A DNA stretch of 8,254 bases from QHWK01 sp035315685 (GTDB lineage Bacteria > Acidobacteriota > Vicinamibacteria > Vicinamibacterales > CAVVIG01): the NCBI GenBank assembly GCA_035315685.1, contig DATFXR010000852.1, positions 1 through 8,254 on the forward strand, in the 5' to 3' direction. The first letter of the stretch is position 1, and the number at the start of each line of letters is the position of its first letter. This document shows, piece by piece, positions 1 to 6,481 of this stretch. The notes under the pieces are model-generated. The model did not search any database. It was not told the origin of the DNA and saw nothing but the letters and a program-made list of their open reading frames with translations. The position numbers were made by a program, and so were the translations under genes.

Positions 1-488
1 CCAGCATCGCTCAGCGGCTGGCCGCGCTCCGTCGCGACCACACGCCGCCGGAGAAGCGCCTGGCCGACAACATGCTCGACTACAATCCGGCGGCCACCGA
101 ATCCCTGGTGCAATTGATGTGGGGCGCCCTCCTTCCCGGTCGCGAAGGCGGACTGGTGAACGCGCGCCTGCGCTATTTCGATCCGGATCGACAACGCGCC
201 GGCGTGCCGGAAGACGTCGCCGCGCTCGTGTCGGAGCTGTCCGACACGCGCACCACCGTGACGCTGATCAATCTCAACTCATCACAGCCGCGCACAGTGA
301 TTCTCCAGGGAGGCGCCTACGGCGAGCATCAGCTGATCAGCGTCACCAGCGGCGGCAGGACGACGCCGATCAATCGCCCGCTGCTGACGGTGCAGCTCGA
401 TCCGGGCTGCGGCGGGCAGCTGGTGCTGACGATGAAGCGATACGCGAACGTGCCAAGCGTCATGCATCCGTGGCATCGACGCAATTGA
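1..488 (+). CDS. Uncharacterised protein, C-terminal part (5' end outside window)
   Basis: The reading frame is open from base 3 to the TGA at 486-488, giving about 161 visible residues. An in-frame ATG at 72 exists, but coding-quality sequence (SIAQRLAALRRDHTPPEKRL) runs through it from the window edge, so the true start almost certainly lies upstream. The visible part has an N-terminal helical stretch. It is followed by a segment rich in alternating hydrophobic residues (TTVTLINLN, PRTVILQGGAYGEH, LLTVQLDPGCGGQLVLTM), which suggests a small all-beta domain at the C-terminus. I recall similar sequences as hypothetical proteins of Acidobacteriota and Planctomycetes, but know no function for them. 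The conserved-looking GGAYGEHQ segment and the single Cys in PGCGG are the features to compare. It converges on the acetamidase gene across a 278-bp gap. Confidence 0.8.
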   Translation, partial: SIAQRLAALRRDHTPPEKRLADNMLDYNPAATESLVQLMWGALLPGREGGLVNARLRYFDPDRQRAGVPEDVAALVSELSDTRTTVTLINLNSSQPRTVILQGGAYGEHQLISVTSGGRTTPINRPLLTVQLDPGCGGQLVLTMKRYANVPSVMHPWHRRN

Positions 489-687
489 TGGCGCGTCGAA
501 CCGGTGAGTTGCGACCTGCAACCGTGCCCGTCGATCAAACCGTCGTGCGCTCCGGCACGGAGGTTGTCGGCTATCGCGTCGCGGCCGCGCGTGGCCGCCC
601 ACCGAGACGTCCATTGCCCCGCGCGGCCGCCGCCTTCGCGCGACTGGTTTTTCCACCGATCAATGCGGCGGCGCTTCGTAACCGATC

Positions 688-711
688 GTTGGGTTTTTGT
701 TCAAACCCAGC
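688..711. terminator. Terminator-like hairpin between converging genes
   Basis: GTTGGGTTT (688-696) pairs with AAACCCAGC (703-711) around a 6-nt loop, giving a 9-bp stem with one T-G wobble. It sits in the 278-bp gap (489-766) between two converging genes, about 200 bp past the left gene's stop and 55 bp past the acetamidase stop. No clean T-run follows on either strand, so it is not a textbook intrinsic terminator. Part of the left arm, GTTGGGTT, recurs at 712-719. I see no gene in the rest of the gap. Confidence 0.3.
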
Positions 712-766
712 GTTGGGTTGTACCGCAGCCGCCCGCGATCGGCACATTCGCGCTGGGGGTCGGTAC

Positions 767-1714
767 TCACGTCGTGAACACACTCAACGCGAGGTACGCC
801 GAGACGCCCCAGTTCGGCGCGTCGACGATCTGGCTGATCTTCAGGTCGACGGCGAGGCTGCAGAGGACATAGGCGTCCTCGCGGCTCAGGCTCTTCTCTC
901 GTACGAGCCAGTCGATCACGCCGCGGACCGCATTCTTCGCGTTGGTCATCAGATCGGGGCCGAGCGCGGTGTGGACGAAGTAGCCCTGCGCGTCTGAGCG
1001 CGGCTGCAAGGATCCCGGCGGCGTGATGAACTCGTAGCGCCACGGCGGCAGCGGCCGCCCCTTGATGACGGTGAACCGCAGGCTGAACTGCATCGGGCAC
1101 TCGACGCCGGTCACGCACACTTCGCCGTCGCCCTGGGCGGCGTGGCAGTCGCCGGCGGAGAAGAGCGCGCCCTTCACGTACACCGGGAGGCGCAACCGCG
1201 TGCCGACGGTGAGGTGGCGTGTGTCGATGTTGCCGGCGCCCTTGGTCGGCGGCAGCACGTCGAGCGCGCCGTCTTCGTCGGTCGCGACGCCCATCGTGCC
1301 GCAGAACGGTTGAATCGGGATGTGAATGTCGTCGCGCAAGGACGCCGTCACGCGGTTGGTCAGATCGAAGTGACGGATGTACGGCTGCGTGAAGTCTTCG
1401 GAGAGCAGACCCAGGCCGGGAATGATGCCGGTCCAGCCCCATTGCAAGGGTTCGAGTCGCAGGATGCCGACCTCGAGGACGTCACCCGGCTCGGCGCCTT
1501 TGACGAAAATCGGTCCGGCCAGCGGATACAGCTGCGAGAAATCGATCCCACCGAGCGCAGACGCGGGACAGCCCGGCGTGATCTGATTGTTGGTGACCTC
1601 CGCGGTCTCGCAGTGGACGATATCGCCGGATTCGATCTCGATCGCCGGCGCGATCCGTTTGTCCCACTTGTGATGCACCTTGGCCTTGTCGAGCGTATGT
1701 TCACGTCCGGTCAT
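767..1714 (-). CDS. Acetamidase/formamidase family protein
   Basis: Predicted 315-residue cytosolic amidohydrolase that would release ammonia from formamide, acetamide or a related small amide. It matches the FmdA/AmdA family along its whole length, and the length is normal for the single-domain bacterial members. Recognisable blocks are GDIVHCETAEV near residue 30, ITPGCP (45-50), GPIFVKGAEPGDVLEV (67-82), PFCGTMGVA (137-145), the GAGNIDTRHL block (159-168), the hallmark SAGDCHAAQGDGE (187-199) and a C-terminal IVDAPNWGVSAYL. There is no signal peptide. The ATG at 1714 is preferred over the in-frame GTG at 1723 because AAGGA (1725-1729) lies 10 nt before the ATG but only 1 nt before the GTG. 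No amide transporter or regulator is adjacent. It is divergent from the 1900-2658 gene, with 185 bp between. The exact substrate cannot be read from sequence. Confidence 0.93.
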   Translation of the reverse strand: MTGREHTLDKAKVHHKWDKRIAPAIEIESGDIVHCETAEVTNNQITPGCPASALGGIDFSQLYPLAGPIFVKGAEPGDVLEVGILRLEPLQWGWTGIIPGLGLLSEDFTQPYIRHFDLTNRVTASLRDDIHIPIQPFCGTMGVATDEDGALDVLPPTKGAGNIDTRHLTVGTRLRLPVYVKGALFSAGDCHAAQGDGEVCVTGVECPMQFSLRFTVIKGRPLPPWRYEFITPPGSLQPRSDAQGYFVHTALGPDLMTNAKNAVRGVIDWLVREKSLSREDAYVLCSLAVDLKISQIVDAPNWGVSAYLALSVFTT

Positions 1715-1724
1715 CGACGGCACG

Positions 1725-1729
1725 TCCTT
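1725..1729 (-). promoter_or_regulatory. Ribosome binding site deciding the acetamidase start
   Basis: AAGGA on the minus strand is 10 nt before the ATG at 1714 and 1 nt before the alternative GTG at 1723. This spacing favours the shorter protein. Confidence 0.55.
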
Positions 1730-1899
1730 ACGGTTGTGAAAGCGCGGCCTTCGTTCATCGCCTGTGATCGAGACCGTGCGGAATGTTCGAGAGTATACGC
1801 AATCAACCCCGACGCGGAACCGGCCGGCTCCTAAGCGCGGCCGATCGCGCAGTAGCGGTCGAGCCGGAACTCGCCACGATAATCGGTGTCCAACGCGAC

Positions 1900-2658
1900 A
1901 TGCGATTCAGGATGGGTGTCGTACCATGGACGCTGCTGGTGCTGCTGGCAGCCTCGTCTCTCTTTTCACAAGACGGCGTCGCGCTCTTTCGCAAGATGCA
2001 GGACGCATTGGGCGGCGCCGAACGGATCGCGGCGGTCCGCGACTACGAAGAGCACGTGCGCGCCGAATCGTGGAACGGGAACACGGGCCAATCGCTCGGT
2101 GAAGTCCGGAAACGGACGCGGTGGATCAGGCCCAATCACCTCCGCGTCGATCAGATCGGACCTGGTTCCACCTACGTGCTCTACTTCGACGGCACGGCCG
2201 GCTGGGAGATCCTGCCCGGTACTCAGAAGGTCGTGGAGATTACGGGAGGCGAGCTGGCGTTCGCACGGTCGTACATCCAGGGCTTCGCGCTCAACGCCTG
2301 GCTCGCCGATCGGGATCCGGGCGTTCGGATCACATCGCCGTCGCCGAACGTCGTGCGGGTTTCCGACGGCGACATCACTCACCAGTACGATCTCACTCTG
2401 GATTCCGCGACGTGGCTCCCGCTGAAGAAGTCGTCAATCTCGCTGTCGGATCCTGCACATCCGATCCCGAGCGACGATGTCATGAAGGAATGGGAGACGG
2501 TCCAGGGGATCCGATTCCCTCGTCACTGGGTCGTCTTTCGCGGTGGTGTGCGCGTCGCGGAAGCCCTCGACGCGCGACACACGGTGAACAGCGGCCTCGC
2601 GCTCGCCGACCTCACCGAGAAGCCGGCGGACTTCAAGCCCGTCCTCTCCTCCTGGTGA
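1900..2658 (+). CDS. Exported protein with possible LolA-like fold
   Basis: A 252-residue protein with a signal peptide: basic start MRFRM, hydrophobic core VVPWTLLVLLAASSLFS and a likely cut before QDG near residue 24. The frame is open back to an ATG at 1783. That 39-residue extension would bury the signal peptide, so I start at 1900, with 1912 the next alternative; neither has a strong ribosome site. The mature part opens with a helix (ALFRKMQDALGGAERIAAVRDYEEHVRAE). It continues as repeated beta strands ending in turns, for example TYVLYFDGTAGWEILPGTQKVVEI (91-114), DITHQYDLTLDSATWLPLKKSS (158-179) and GIRFPRHWVVF (203-213). This order, with a strand hairpin of the form 'Y-L-D-x-x-T-x-L-P-L-K-K', resembles the periplasmic outer-membrane lipoprotein-sorting (LolA-like) fold. 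The protein is not orthodox LolA, and the fold call is inference. Its neighbours give no pathway. Confidence 0.8.
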   Translation: MRFRMGVVPWTLLVLLAASSLFSQDGVALFRKMQDALGGAERIAAVRDYEEHVRAESWNGNTGQSLGEVRKRTRWIRPNHLRVDQIGPGSTYVLYFDGTAGWEILPGTQKVVEITGGELAFARSYIQGFALNAWLADRDPGVRITSPSPNVVRVSDGDITHQYDLTLDSATWLPLKKSSISLSDPAHPIPSDDVMKEWETVQGIRFPRHWVVFRGGVRVAEALDARHTVNSGLALADLTEKPADFKPVLSSW

Positions 2659-2795
2659 CGCGGTTGGTCCGTTGGCTCCTTCACGAGCCGCCGATGATCC
2701 GGATTCCGATCCAGAGGCCGGCTCCGAAACCACGCCTTCCGCGCGCGGCTGTCGTCGGCCACGAAGACAGACACCTGACGGCGGACGATCGAGAC

Positions 2796-5099
2796 CTAGC
2801 GCTGCGCCTGATAGCCGATTGTTCGCTCGACCTGCTCGACCAGCGATTGCGATTCGGCGACGATCGCGGCGCGCTCTTTTTCGCCAAGCGGCACAATCAT
2901 CATGCCGTCCGGTCCGACGCGGTTGATGAACACTTGCGCGCCTCGTGCGCCGCCGATGTCAGCATCGGTGAGGTTTGGTCCGTAGAACATCAAGTGCGGA
3001 TTCGACGGCGTCCGCGTGACGTGGCCCGCTTCGTCGATCCGGTAGCGCAGCGGCGCCAGCATGTAGGCGATGCCTGCACGTGACGGCGGTTGGTACTGCC
3101 CGATCTTGAAGCGCTGTGCCACGATCTCTTCGATCTCGGCGCCAGACTTTCCCGACAGCCGCATCTGGGCATCGTCGAAGTCGAGCGGCAGCAGTGATCG
3201 CGCGCCCTCGACGTCCCAGCACACCGGGAAGAGATCGCCGCCGCGCCGGCTGACCAGGCACGAGAACGCGTTCGATCCCTGTTGTGCGAGGGTGTAGCCG
3301 CTCTTCTCGAGAATCCACACGGTGGCGTTGTCGCGCAGGTGCTTCGGTGCGGCGCTCAGCGCGAGCTCGACTTCGAGCGGACGCGGCAGCAGCGGATACT
3401 GTGCCGACCTGGCGAACCGGGACTGATCGGCGTCTGCGATCGGCCGGTCGGACGGTGAGGTTCCGCCCGCATAGGCGCGCGCATGCTCGAGTTCTGGTCG
3501 ACCGCCTTTGTCGCCGCGTTCGCAGATCTTCGCGAGCTGACCGTAGTAGGTGCGCGACTTCGCGCGATCGCCGGCCGACTCGGCAGCGCGGCCGGCACCA
3601 TAGACCGACCGGAATCGATTCGGCTCTTTCTTCAGGCCAGCCTCGAATTCTTTCAACGCGTTCGCCGGTTGCTTCGCGTCGAGGAGCATCTCGCCCAGGA
3701 GCTCGTGCGCGGGCGCGACCGGACCAGGCGTGATGGCCGACTTCTCGGTCGTGTCTTCGAGGGCCGCCGCCGCTGTCAGCGCGCGGAGCGCCTCGTCTTT
3801 CTTGCCCTGCGCCCAGAGCAGCCATCCGTTCGCCGCCTGACGCTCGATGTCGAGCTGCGTCGTCCAGTAGGCATCCTTGGCCTGGACTTCTTTGTCGTAC
3901 AGTGCGTTCAGCTGGTCAATCTCGGCCTTCGCGGCGTCCGGCTTTCCCGATCGCGCGGCGCCCAGCGCGCGGGAGAAGCGGGTGATCGCTTCGACGAACG
4001 GTTGTGGGCTCGGGCGAACCGTGAGGGCCGCGGCGTCCGCCCACGCGCCGCGTTCAACGGCCCATCGAGCAGGAATCGCGGCCGCCGCCCAGCCGCCGGC
4101 GCCGCCGACGGTCATCCCAGGCATGCCCGGCATATCACCGCGACCGCCAGCCGGCGGCGCCGACGCGGCGAGAATCTGGCCGAGCCCGTCCAGGACCTTC
4201 TTCGCCGCCATGTCCTGCGCAGTCTGCAGGTACGCGTACATCTGGTAGTCCCAGGCGTGCAGGGCCTCGCCGACGTCGTGCCGCTGCATCGCGACGTCGT
4301 GCGATCGGATGTTGGTGTCGATCGATTCCTGCCATGAGCCGACGCGCGTGAAGGTGTGGGCAGGCATGTGGAGGGCGTGCGGCGCGTCCGGCGCGAGGTT
4401 CGCGTACTTCCGCGCATAGGGCAGCGCCCGCGGCGCCAGCGGCGGGACATCGTAGGAGTGAATGAGATAGTGCGTGACGCCCGGATGATCGGGCTCGATC
4501 TTGTAGAGGCGTTCCAGGATCTCGGCAGCCTTCAATTGATTCGCATAGCTCTTGTCGGTGGGCGGCGCCGTCTGATCGACCGAGAGCGCGTAAAAGGCGG
4601 CGGCTTCCAGATCCTTCGGATACTTCGTGTAGATCTGCTCCATCGCCTTTTCATACGCGAGCGTCCGCGCGCGATGGTCCAGCGTGTCGGCGTCCTTGTA
4701 GAGCAGCAGCACCGCCGCGATGTACTCGCGTTCGCGATCCGTCTTCGCGCCGATCTTCTGCGCCTCCTGTGCGGCCGCGAGACCATCCTGCAGGACCTTT
4801 GGCGCACGCAATCCGCCGAACGGATTGCCCCAGGTGCTCATCGCGGTCCCCCACTGCGCGATGCCGCACGCCGGATCGTCCTTCAGCACCTGCTTGAAGC
4901 CGGTGATTGCGTCGGCGAACTCGAACGAATGGAGGAGCGCGATCGCGTGGTCGAACTCTTCACCGACCTGCGCCGCGCACGAGGTCTCGAAGTGAACCTT
5001 GCCGAGTCGCTCGCCGCCCGGCCGCGCCGGTTGCGCGGCGATGACCGACGCCGAGACGAGCATGACGGCGACCGCCGACGATGAGATCAATGCGCGCAT
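2796..5099 (-). CDS. Exported TPR-repeat protein with extra C-terminal domain
   Basis: A 767-residue protein. Residues 1-22 are a signal peptide (MRALISSSAVAVMLVSASVIAA), so it acts outside the cytoplasm. Residues 35-545 form a helical repeat region of TPR type: AHAIALLHSFEFADAITGFKQVLKDDP-like pairs at the start, and clear TPR units again at 464-520 (AHELLGEMLLDAKQPANAL, then YGAGRAAESAGDRAKSRTYY). The centre holds a histidine-rich block (205-248) including HYLIHSYD and HALHMPAHTF, which I recall as conserved in this family. A Met/Gly insert (GDMPGMPGMTVGG) lies at 321-333. After the usual family ending near 545, a different domain follows (about 560-745), with FSCLVSRRG, AGIAYMLAPLRYR and PHLMFYGPNLTDADIGG. 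I associate this domain with stand-alone exported proteins of unknown function. The ATG at 5099 has a strong ribosome site; a GTG at 5126 would precede the signal peptide. It lies 45 bp downstream of the TetR gene on the same strand. Confidence 0.9.
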   Translation of the reverse strand: MRALISSSAVAVMLVSASVIAAQPARPGGERLGKVHFETSCAAQVGEEFDHAIALLHSFEFADAITGFKQVLKDDPACGIAQWGTAMSTWGNPFGGLRAPKVLQDGLAAAQEAQKIGAKTDREREYIAAVLLLYKDADTLDHRARTLAYEKAMEQIYTKYPKDLEAAAFYALSVDQTAPPTDKSYANQLKAAEILERLYKIEPDHPGVTHYLIHSYDVPPLAPRALPYARKYANLAPDAPHALHMPAHTFTRVGSWQESIDTNIRSHDVAMQRHDVGEALHAWDYQMYAYLQTAQDMAAKKVLDGLGQILAASAPPAGGRGDMPGMPGMTVGGAGGWAAAAIPARWAVERGAWADAAALTVRPSPQPFVEAITRFSRALGAARSGKPDAAKAEIDQLNALYDKEVQAKDAYWTTQLDIERQAANGWLLWAQGKKDEALRALTAAAALEDTTEKSAITPGPVAPAHELLGEMLLDAKQPANALKEFEAGLKKEPNRFRSVYGAGRAAESAGDRAKSRTYYGQLAKICERGDKGGRPELEHARAYAGGTSPSDRPIADADQSRFARSAQYPLLPRPLEVELALSAAPKHLRDNATVWILEKSGYTLAQQGSNAFSCLVSRRGGDLFPVCWDVEGARSLLPLDFDDAQMRLSGKSGAEIEEIVAQRFKIGQYQPPSRAGIAYMLAPLRYRIDEAGHVTRTPSNPHLMFYGPNLTDADIGGARGAQVFINRVGPDGMMIVPLGEKERAAIVAESQSLVEQVERTIGYQAQR

Positions 5100-5108
5100 A
5101 GTGCCTCT

Positions 5109-5114
5109 CTCCTT
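5109..5114 (-). promoter_or_regulatory. Strong ribosome binding site for the TPR gene
   Basis: AAGGAG on the minus strand, 9 nt before the ATG at 5099, with a further GAGAGG just downstream. It fixes that start over the upstream GTG at 5126 and shows the gene has its own efficient initiation within the short gap after the TetR gene. Confidence 0.75.
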
Positions 5115-5144
5115 CGGTCCGGCCACGCGCCGGACGCTCTGGCG

Positions 5145-5705
5145 TCACGATCGTTCGAATGTCGTCGCGGCCGCTTCGAGAATCTCGTCGGACAATGCCG
5201 GATCGTCGACCGCGCGGGCAAGAATCAACGCGCCGACCAGGCCAGCCAGTGTGGCCATTGCCGTGTCGCGACGCGCCGCGGCCGATCGACCCGGCACGAC
5301 GCCGCGGAGCAGATCGATCTTCGCGCGGACCCGTTCCGTGAAGGCCCGCCGCACCGACCGCGGCTGGCGCCCGACGTCCGAGCCAAGCGCGGCGAAGAGA
5401 CAGCCGGTCGTCCGGTTGTCGCGGTGCCGCGGCGTGAGGTAGTTGCGGACGATGCCTGCGAGGCGCTGGTCGGGCGGCGCGTCCAGCCACGCCGCCCACG
5501 GGTCGGTGCGAGAGTGAGCGCAGGCTTCAGCCGCGAGGTCTTCCTTCGAGGCGAACTGACCGTAGAAGCCGCCGTGGGTCAGGCCGGCGGCCTTCATGAT
5601 GTCGGCGACGCCGACTCCATCGAACCCATGCTTGCGGAACAGCGTGCTGGCCGCGTCGAGGACCCGCTCGCGATTCGCAGCCGCCTGCTCCCGCGTCACT
5701 CTCAT
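5145..5705 (-). CDS. TetR/AcrR family transcriptional regulator
   Basis: A 186-residue one-component regulator. The N-terminal TetR DNA-binding domain is complete: helix 1 in NRERVLDAASTLFRKHGFDG (11-30), then the helix-turn-helix in VGVADIMKAAGLTHGGFYGQFASKEDL (31-57). THGGFYGQF is the typical recognition-helix region. The C-terminal ligand and dimer domain has the segment GCLFAALGSDVGRQPRSVRRAF (101-122), common in TetR proteins that answer to small hydrophobic or electrophilic compounds; the ligand is not deducible. The ATG at 5705 is chosen because AGGTG (5711-5715) lies 5 nt upstream and family members begin close to this RVTREQAA stretch. The ATG at 5735 lacks a ribosome site and would lie inside the candidate operator. 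It is probably cotranscribed with the TPR gene that starts 45 bp downstream. It is likely a repressor of its own unit. Confidence 0.93.
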   Translation of the reverse strand: MRVTREQAAANRERVLDAASTLFRKHGFDGVGVADIMKAAGLTHGGFYGQFASKEDLAAEACAHSRTDPWAAWLDAPPDQRLAGIVRNYLTPRHRDNRTTGCLFAALGSDVGRQPRSVRRAFTERVRAKIDLLRGVVPGRSAAARRDTAMATLAGLVGALILARAVDDPALSDEILEAAATTFERS

Positions 5706-5710
5706 GCATG

Positions 5711-5715
5711 CACCT
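5711..5715 (-). promoter_or_regulatory. Ribosome binding site deciding the TetR start
   Basis: AGGTG on the minus strand is 5 nt before the ATG at 5705. An out-of-frame ATG at 5709 sits in between. The upstream in-frame ATG at 5735 has no comparable site. Confidence 0.45.
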
Positions 5716-5732
5716 GCCTGGTGGCCGTCCGA

Positions 5733-5755
5733 CATGATACATGATGAGTGTCATG
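5733..5755. promoter_or_regulatory. Candidate TetR operator (imperfect 23-bp dyad)
   Basis: CATGATAC (5733-5740) and GTGTCATG (5748-5755) are inverted copies with one mismatch across a 7-bp spacer. A second nested dyad, CATGA/TCATG, spans 5740-5755. The site lies 28 bp upstream of the TetR ATG and contains a minus-strand TATCAT (5734-5739), a 5-of-6 match to a -10 box, although no good -35 is visible. Size and position fit autoregulation by the adjacent TetR protein. It is also an AT-rich island in GC-rich DNA. Confidence 0.5.
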
Positions 5756-5763
5756 AATAGAAG

Positions 5764-5809
5764 CTGGGGGCTGGGGACTGGGGCTGGGGCTTGAGGGCTG
5801 GGGGCTAGC
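5764..5809 (+). repeat. G-rich array (G-quadruplex-type), left arm of symmetric repeat
   Basis: Degenerate repeats of GGGGCT: G-runs at 5766-5770, 5773-5776, 5780-5783, 5786-5789, 5795-5797 and 5800-5804, separated by 2-5 nt and ending in GCTAGC (5804-5809). Four runs of four or more G with 2-3 nt loops fulfil the usual plus-strand G-quadruplex pattern. It is approximately mirrored by the C-rich array at 5875-5940. Confidence 0.75.
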
Positions 5810-5833
5810 TGCAGTTGTGCGTGACGGATCACG

Positions 5834-5851
5834 GTCCGGCTAAAGCCGGAC
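5834..5851. repeat. REP-like palindrome
   Basis: GTCCGGCTAAAGCCGGAC is a perfect palindrome except for its centre: a 7-bp GC-rich stem around TAAA, or 8 bp if the T-A pair forms. I recall this core, followed by ACTAC as here, as a scattered intergenic repeat in Vicinamibacteria-like genomes. Copy number cannot be seen from this single copy. It sits at the centre of the G-rich/C-rich arrangement. Confidence 0.6.
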
Positions 5852-5874
5852 ACTACCGCGATGGAGGCTGGACG

Positions 5875-5940
5875 GCTAGCCCCGAGTCCCTAGCCCGAGC
5901 CCAGAGCCCCGAGCCGAGAGCCCCGAGCCCCGAGCCCCGT
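5875..5940 (-). repeat. C-rich GAGCCCC array, right arm of symmetric repeat
   Basis: It begins with GCTAGC (5875-5880) and continues as about nine degenerate copies of a 6-7 nt unit, CCCCGAG, with CCCTAG and CCGAGAG variants, up to 5940. Read on the minus strand it is a series of G-runs of 3-4 bases with loops of mostly 3-4 nt, so it also has G-quadruplex potential. It ends 10 bp past the stop of the 5951-6481 gene. Confidence 0.75.
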
Positions 5941-5950
5941 CTGCGTGCGG

Positions 5951-6481
5951 CTAGAATCCGATGCCCAGGTGAACGCCGAGCCCGATCGACCCGCGGTTGC
6001 CGCCGTTCGGATCATTGGGGTCGGTCTGGAATCGAATCGGGACGACGCCCTCGATGAACCACGAGTAGGAGTGCCCCGGGATGGGAAACGACTTGTTGAC
6101 CAGCGGCGTAAACCCCCACGACGACTTGTTGACGTCGAAGGCCATCCGCACTCCGGTCGCCCAGCCGTCGGTCAGCGCCCGGATGACTCCCGGGTGAACC
6201 GTGAGCGCCACGCCCAGCGGATCGTTTTGAATGACCGGCACGAACTCGAGATCGAACGCCCACTTGTCGCTCGTCTTCACGGTGATGCCCATCGGAAAGC
6301 CGATGACGAAATCGTCGGAGATCGTCGTGGTCTCACCGCCGACATGATTGACGAGCGGGAACACTGCGCCGAAATGTCCTCCAAGGCGATCCTGCGCCGC
6401 CACCGCGCGAGGCACGCCCACCAACGCCGCAACCAGACACCAGCCAAGAATGATTCGCATCGCAACAGCCGTCCTCATCAT
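5951..6481 (-). CDS. Small exported protein, candidate outer-membrane beta-barrel
   Basis: A 176-residue protein with a signal peptide (AMRIILGWCLVAALVGVPRAVA, cut probably near residue 28-30 before QD). The mature chain of about 147 residues consists of alternating-residue strands joined by polar turns, such as FVIGFPMGITVKTSDKWAFDLEFVPVIQ (58-85) and YSWFIEGVVPIRFQT (139-153). It ends SIGLGVHLGIGF, with the terminal Phe typical of outer-membrane barrels recognised by the BAM machinery. The size suits an 8-strand barrel; no family was recognised. The first ATG (6481) overlaps the upstream cytochrome stop as ATGA, and a second ATG follows at 6478. AAGGA at 6486-6490 lies 4 nt before the first and 7 nt before the second, so either may start translation. 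The overlap points to translational coupling with the cytochrome. The stop is a TAG at 5951-5953. Confidence 0.82.
   Translation of the reverse strand: MMRTAVAMRIILGWCLVAALVGVPRAVAAQDRLGGHFGAVFPLVNHVGGETTTISDDFVIGFPMGITVKTSDKWAFDLEFVPVIQNDPLGVALTVHPGVIRALTDGWATGVRMAFDVNKSSWGFTPLVNKSFPIPGHSYSWFIEGVVPIRFQTDPNDPNGGNRGSIGLGVHLGIGF

Noticed and set aside
660..1442. Long minus-strand frame overlapping the acetamidase
   Set aside because: Arg/Pro/Ala-rich shadow typical of GC-rich DNA. The acetamidase frame on the same strand has family motifs throughout.
1792..1797. Minus-strand TATACT as a -10 box for the acetamidase gene
   Set aside because: Well placed, but no acceptable -35 at 16-18 bp spacing, so the promoter call is too weak to list.
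1783..1899. N-terminal extension of the 1900-2658 gene
   Set aside because: It would place 39 charged residues before a clear signal peptide and has no ribosome site.
2674..2689. GGCTC/GAGCC hairpin in the gap between the converging genes at 2659-2795
   Set aside because: Only a 5-bp stem without a T-run. I see nothing else supportable in that gap, and a minus-strand coding-like tail (GAGLWIGIRIIGG) there has no start or homologue I can name.
3483..4337. Long plus-strand frame opposite the TPR gene
   Set aside because: Arg- and Gly-rich antisense shadow with no recognisable domain. The TPR frame opposite is clearly the coding one.
5764..5940. CRISPR array
   Set aside because: The repeat units are 6-7 nt and degenerate, with no spacer-sized intervals and no cas genes.
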